45,063 nucleotides of DNA, taken from contig JBBIJH010000005.1 in assembly GCA_037446075.1 (NCBI GenBank), positions 1-45,063 on the forward strand. The letters are read 5' to 3'. Shown here one piece after another: positions 43,964 through 45,063 of this stretch (position 1 is the stretch's first letter; each line of letters starts with the position of its first letter). The notes under the pieces were generated by a model. The model had not been told where the DNA came from. It did no database searches and worked only from the letters and a program-made list of their open reading frames with translations. The DNA comes from JBBIJH01 sp037446075. GTDB lineage: Bacteria > Bacteroidota > Ignavibacteria > UBA10030 > JAHEZR01. Made by a program: the position numbers and the translations under genes.

Positions 43964-44782
43964 ATGCGAGAGAAGTCCGAAGACAACAGACCAGGCCCAG
44001 AGCGGGCCCGGGCGCAAAGACGAGCGATGGTCGTTCTCGTTTTCCTGGCCCTACTTATTGTGGGAATCACGTCGGTGGCAAACGGCTGGAAGGGCGAGCT
44101 CCGGGTTGAACGCTTGAGCGTTCGAGGCTGCCGTGTCCTGTCAGAGAAGGAAGTCACGGCATTGGCCGCCGTTCCGTTAGGGGTCTCGTTGTCGAACGTT
44201 GACTTGCTCAAAGTGCAGAAAGCTTTGTATGCGAATCCGTTTATCCAAAGAGCCGTTGTGAAATACGATTTGCCATCAACAATCAAGATCAGCATTGAGG
44301 AACGGAGGCCCGTTGCGGTGCTGGGAGGGCCAGAGCTTTTCTACGTTGACCAGGAGGGCGTTGTTCTGCCAGCGGTGAGTTCCCGGGAGATTTTCGACCT
44401 GCCCGTGATTACAGGCCTGTCCTTCCCCGGGGGTGTGAAGCCCGGAATCAGAATCGACTCGGAGGATCTTCGTACGGCGATAGAAATCCTGAGGGTGGCT
44501 GCCAGCCTTGATTCTGAAGAGGGATCGGAGAGTGAAATTTATCATCTGATCTCGGAAATCCATCTCGCTGGAGCCAATCTAACGGTCTATACTTCAGAGC
44601 AAGGAATTCCAATTCTCTTTTCAAAGTGCGAGATTGAGCGCCAGTTGCTTTGCCTACAGAGTTTCTGGCGTCAGTACGTCCGTCAGCAAGGGCCAGAGCA
44701 GCTCGTCTCCATCGATCTGCGCTTCGATGGGCATGTGATTGTACGATGGGCGAAGGCGGATTCATCGGGGAAATCCTCGTAA
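43964..44782 (+). CDS. ftsQ: Cell division protein FtsQ/DivIB
   Basis: The 272-residue protein has a charged cytoplasmic N-terminus, one transmembrane helix ('AMVVLVFLALLIVGITSVA') and a POTRA domain ('LRVERLSVRGCRVLSEKEVT' to 'VKYDLPSTIKISIEERRPVA'), followed by the beta domain ('YVDQEGVVLPAV', 'PVITGLSF', 'LVSIDLRFDGHVIVRW'). FtsQ links early and late division proteins in the periplasm. Position between murB and ftsA is canonical, and the length matches the family. The ftsA start is 34 bases downstream. Confidence 0.94.
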   Translation: MREKSEDNRPGPERARAQRRAMVVLVFLALLIVGITSVANGWKGELRVERLSVRGCRVLSEKEVTALAAVPLGVSLSNVDLLKVQKALYANPFIQRAVVKYDLPSTIKISIEERRPVAVLGGPELFYVDQEGVVLPAVSSREIFDLPVITGLSFPGGVKPGIRIDSEDLRTAIEILRVAASLDSEEGSESEIYHLISEIHLAGANLTVYTSEQGIPILFSKCEIERQLLCLQSFWRQYVRQQGPEQLVSIDLRFDGHVIVRWAKADSSGKSS

Positions 44783-44816
44783 TGGAGATAGCTGGATTTT
44801 TTCACAGGGCAAGAAC

Positions 44817-45063
44817 ATGAACGATCGCATCATTGTTGGACTTGAAATCGGGACCACAAAAGTATGAGCTATTGTCGCGTCGGCAGACAACAGTGGGAGG
44901 ACCAACATCCTCGGCATCGGCCACAGTCCGTCCGACGGCTTGACAAGGGGGGTGGTCACGAACATCGACAAAACGGTTCGCTCGATCCAGAGCGCAATTG
45001 AAGAGGCTGAATCACAGTCGGGTGTGAAAATCCGGACCGTCATGGTTGGGATCGCCGGCGATC
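44817..45063 (+). CDS. ftsA: Cell division protein FtsA, N-terminal part, with in-frame TGA at codon 17
   Basis: From the ATG at 44817 (AGGG 7 bases upstream) the frame reads 'MNDRIIVGLEIGTTKV', then TGA (44865-44867), then 'AIVASADNSGRTNILGIGH', 'LTRGVVTNIDKTVRSIQSAI' and 'VKIRTVMVGIAGD' to the window edge. This is the actin-like FtsA start, where 'GLDIGTTKVCAIV' is the usual phosphate-1 motif, so the TGA replaces a Cys codon. FtsA tethers FtsZ to the membrane and is normally essential or highly conserved. The reading frame is otherwise intact. The TGA is most simply a base error (TGC or TGT to TGA) in the assembly, but a true mutation or recoding cannot be ruled out. The rest of the gene lies outside the window. 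Confidence 0.85.

Noticed and set aside
1..45063. CRISPR arrays, insertion sequences, prophage or attachment sites
   Set aside because: No regularly spaced direct repeats, transposase motifs, phage genes or terminal inverted repeats were seen.
28878..45063. Alternative genetic code with TGA as a sense codon
   Set aside because: TGA ends many intact genes in the window (for example rsmH, ftsL, murD), and only ftsA has an internal TGA.

Overview
The window is a 45 kb piece of a bacterial chromosome, probably from a metagenome bin of a Gram-negative anaerobe or facultative anaerobe. An outer-membrane barrel protein ending in Phe, several lipoproteins with lipoboxes, a MurE with the meso-diaminopimelate motif DNPR, a four-subunit 2-oxoacid:ferredoxin oxidoreductase and the style of MraZ and the division genes all suggest the Bacteroidota/Chlorobiota side of the tree, possibly Ignavibacteria-like. 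That placement is inference; no rRNA is present. TGA is used as an ordinary stop codon throughout. No tRNA, rRNA, insertion sequence, prophage or CRISPR array was recognised.

Layout. (1) 1-3393: the start of a tricorn-type protease on the minus strand, then on the plus strand a PA0069-type radical SAM protein, an exported M20D amidohydrolase and a small orphan Phd/YefM-like antitoxin. (2) 3367-8567, minus strand: an envelope cluster with a Spy/CpxP-like lipoprotein, a large peptidase-MA/TolB-propeller/BamA-type barrel fusion, a beta-sandwich-like lipoprotein and a lipoprotein with a Tyr-rich tail. (3) 9351-11763, minus strand: a Rossmann reductase, an RluA-type pseudouridine synthase and an HNH endonuclease. 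(4) 11868-14788, minus strand: the korDABC operon, followed by a TPR protein (15150-15752). (5) 16019-28518, plus strand: mfd, an exported esterase-like protein, an exported Pcm, a membrane spermidine-synthase-like protein, a YfcE-type phosphoesterase, a decayed glycoside hydrolase gene, a HAD phosphatase and a 3-hydroxyisobutyrate-dehydrogenase-like enzyme.

(6) 28760 to the end is a nearly complete division and cell wall (dcw) cluster in canonical order: promoter and MraZ boxes, mraZ, rsmH, ftsL, ftsI (with two PASTA domains), murE, murF, mraY, murD, ftsW, murG, a small bacterial-PH membrane protein, murC, murB, ftsQ and the start of ftsA. Together these genes build UDP-MurNAc-pentapeptide (MurB-F), lipid I and II (MraY, MurG) and the septal synthase with its partners (FtsW, FtsI, FtsL, FtsQ, FtsA). 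MraZ probably represses the cluster through phased TGGG boxes just upstream of its own gene.

The most notable observations are an in-frame TGA at codon 17 of ftsA, exactly where related FtsA proteins usually carry Cys; a PH-domain membrane protein between murG and murC; the three-part peptidase/propeller/barrel protein; two tandem palindromes upstream of mfd; and a pseudogenised GH84-like beta-N-acetylglucosaminidase. I saw no convincing wholly new defence or mobile system.
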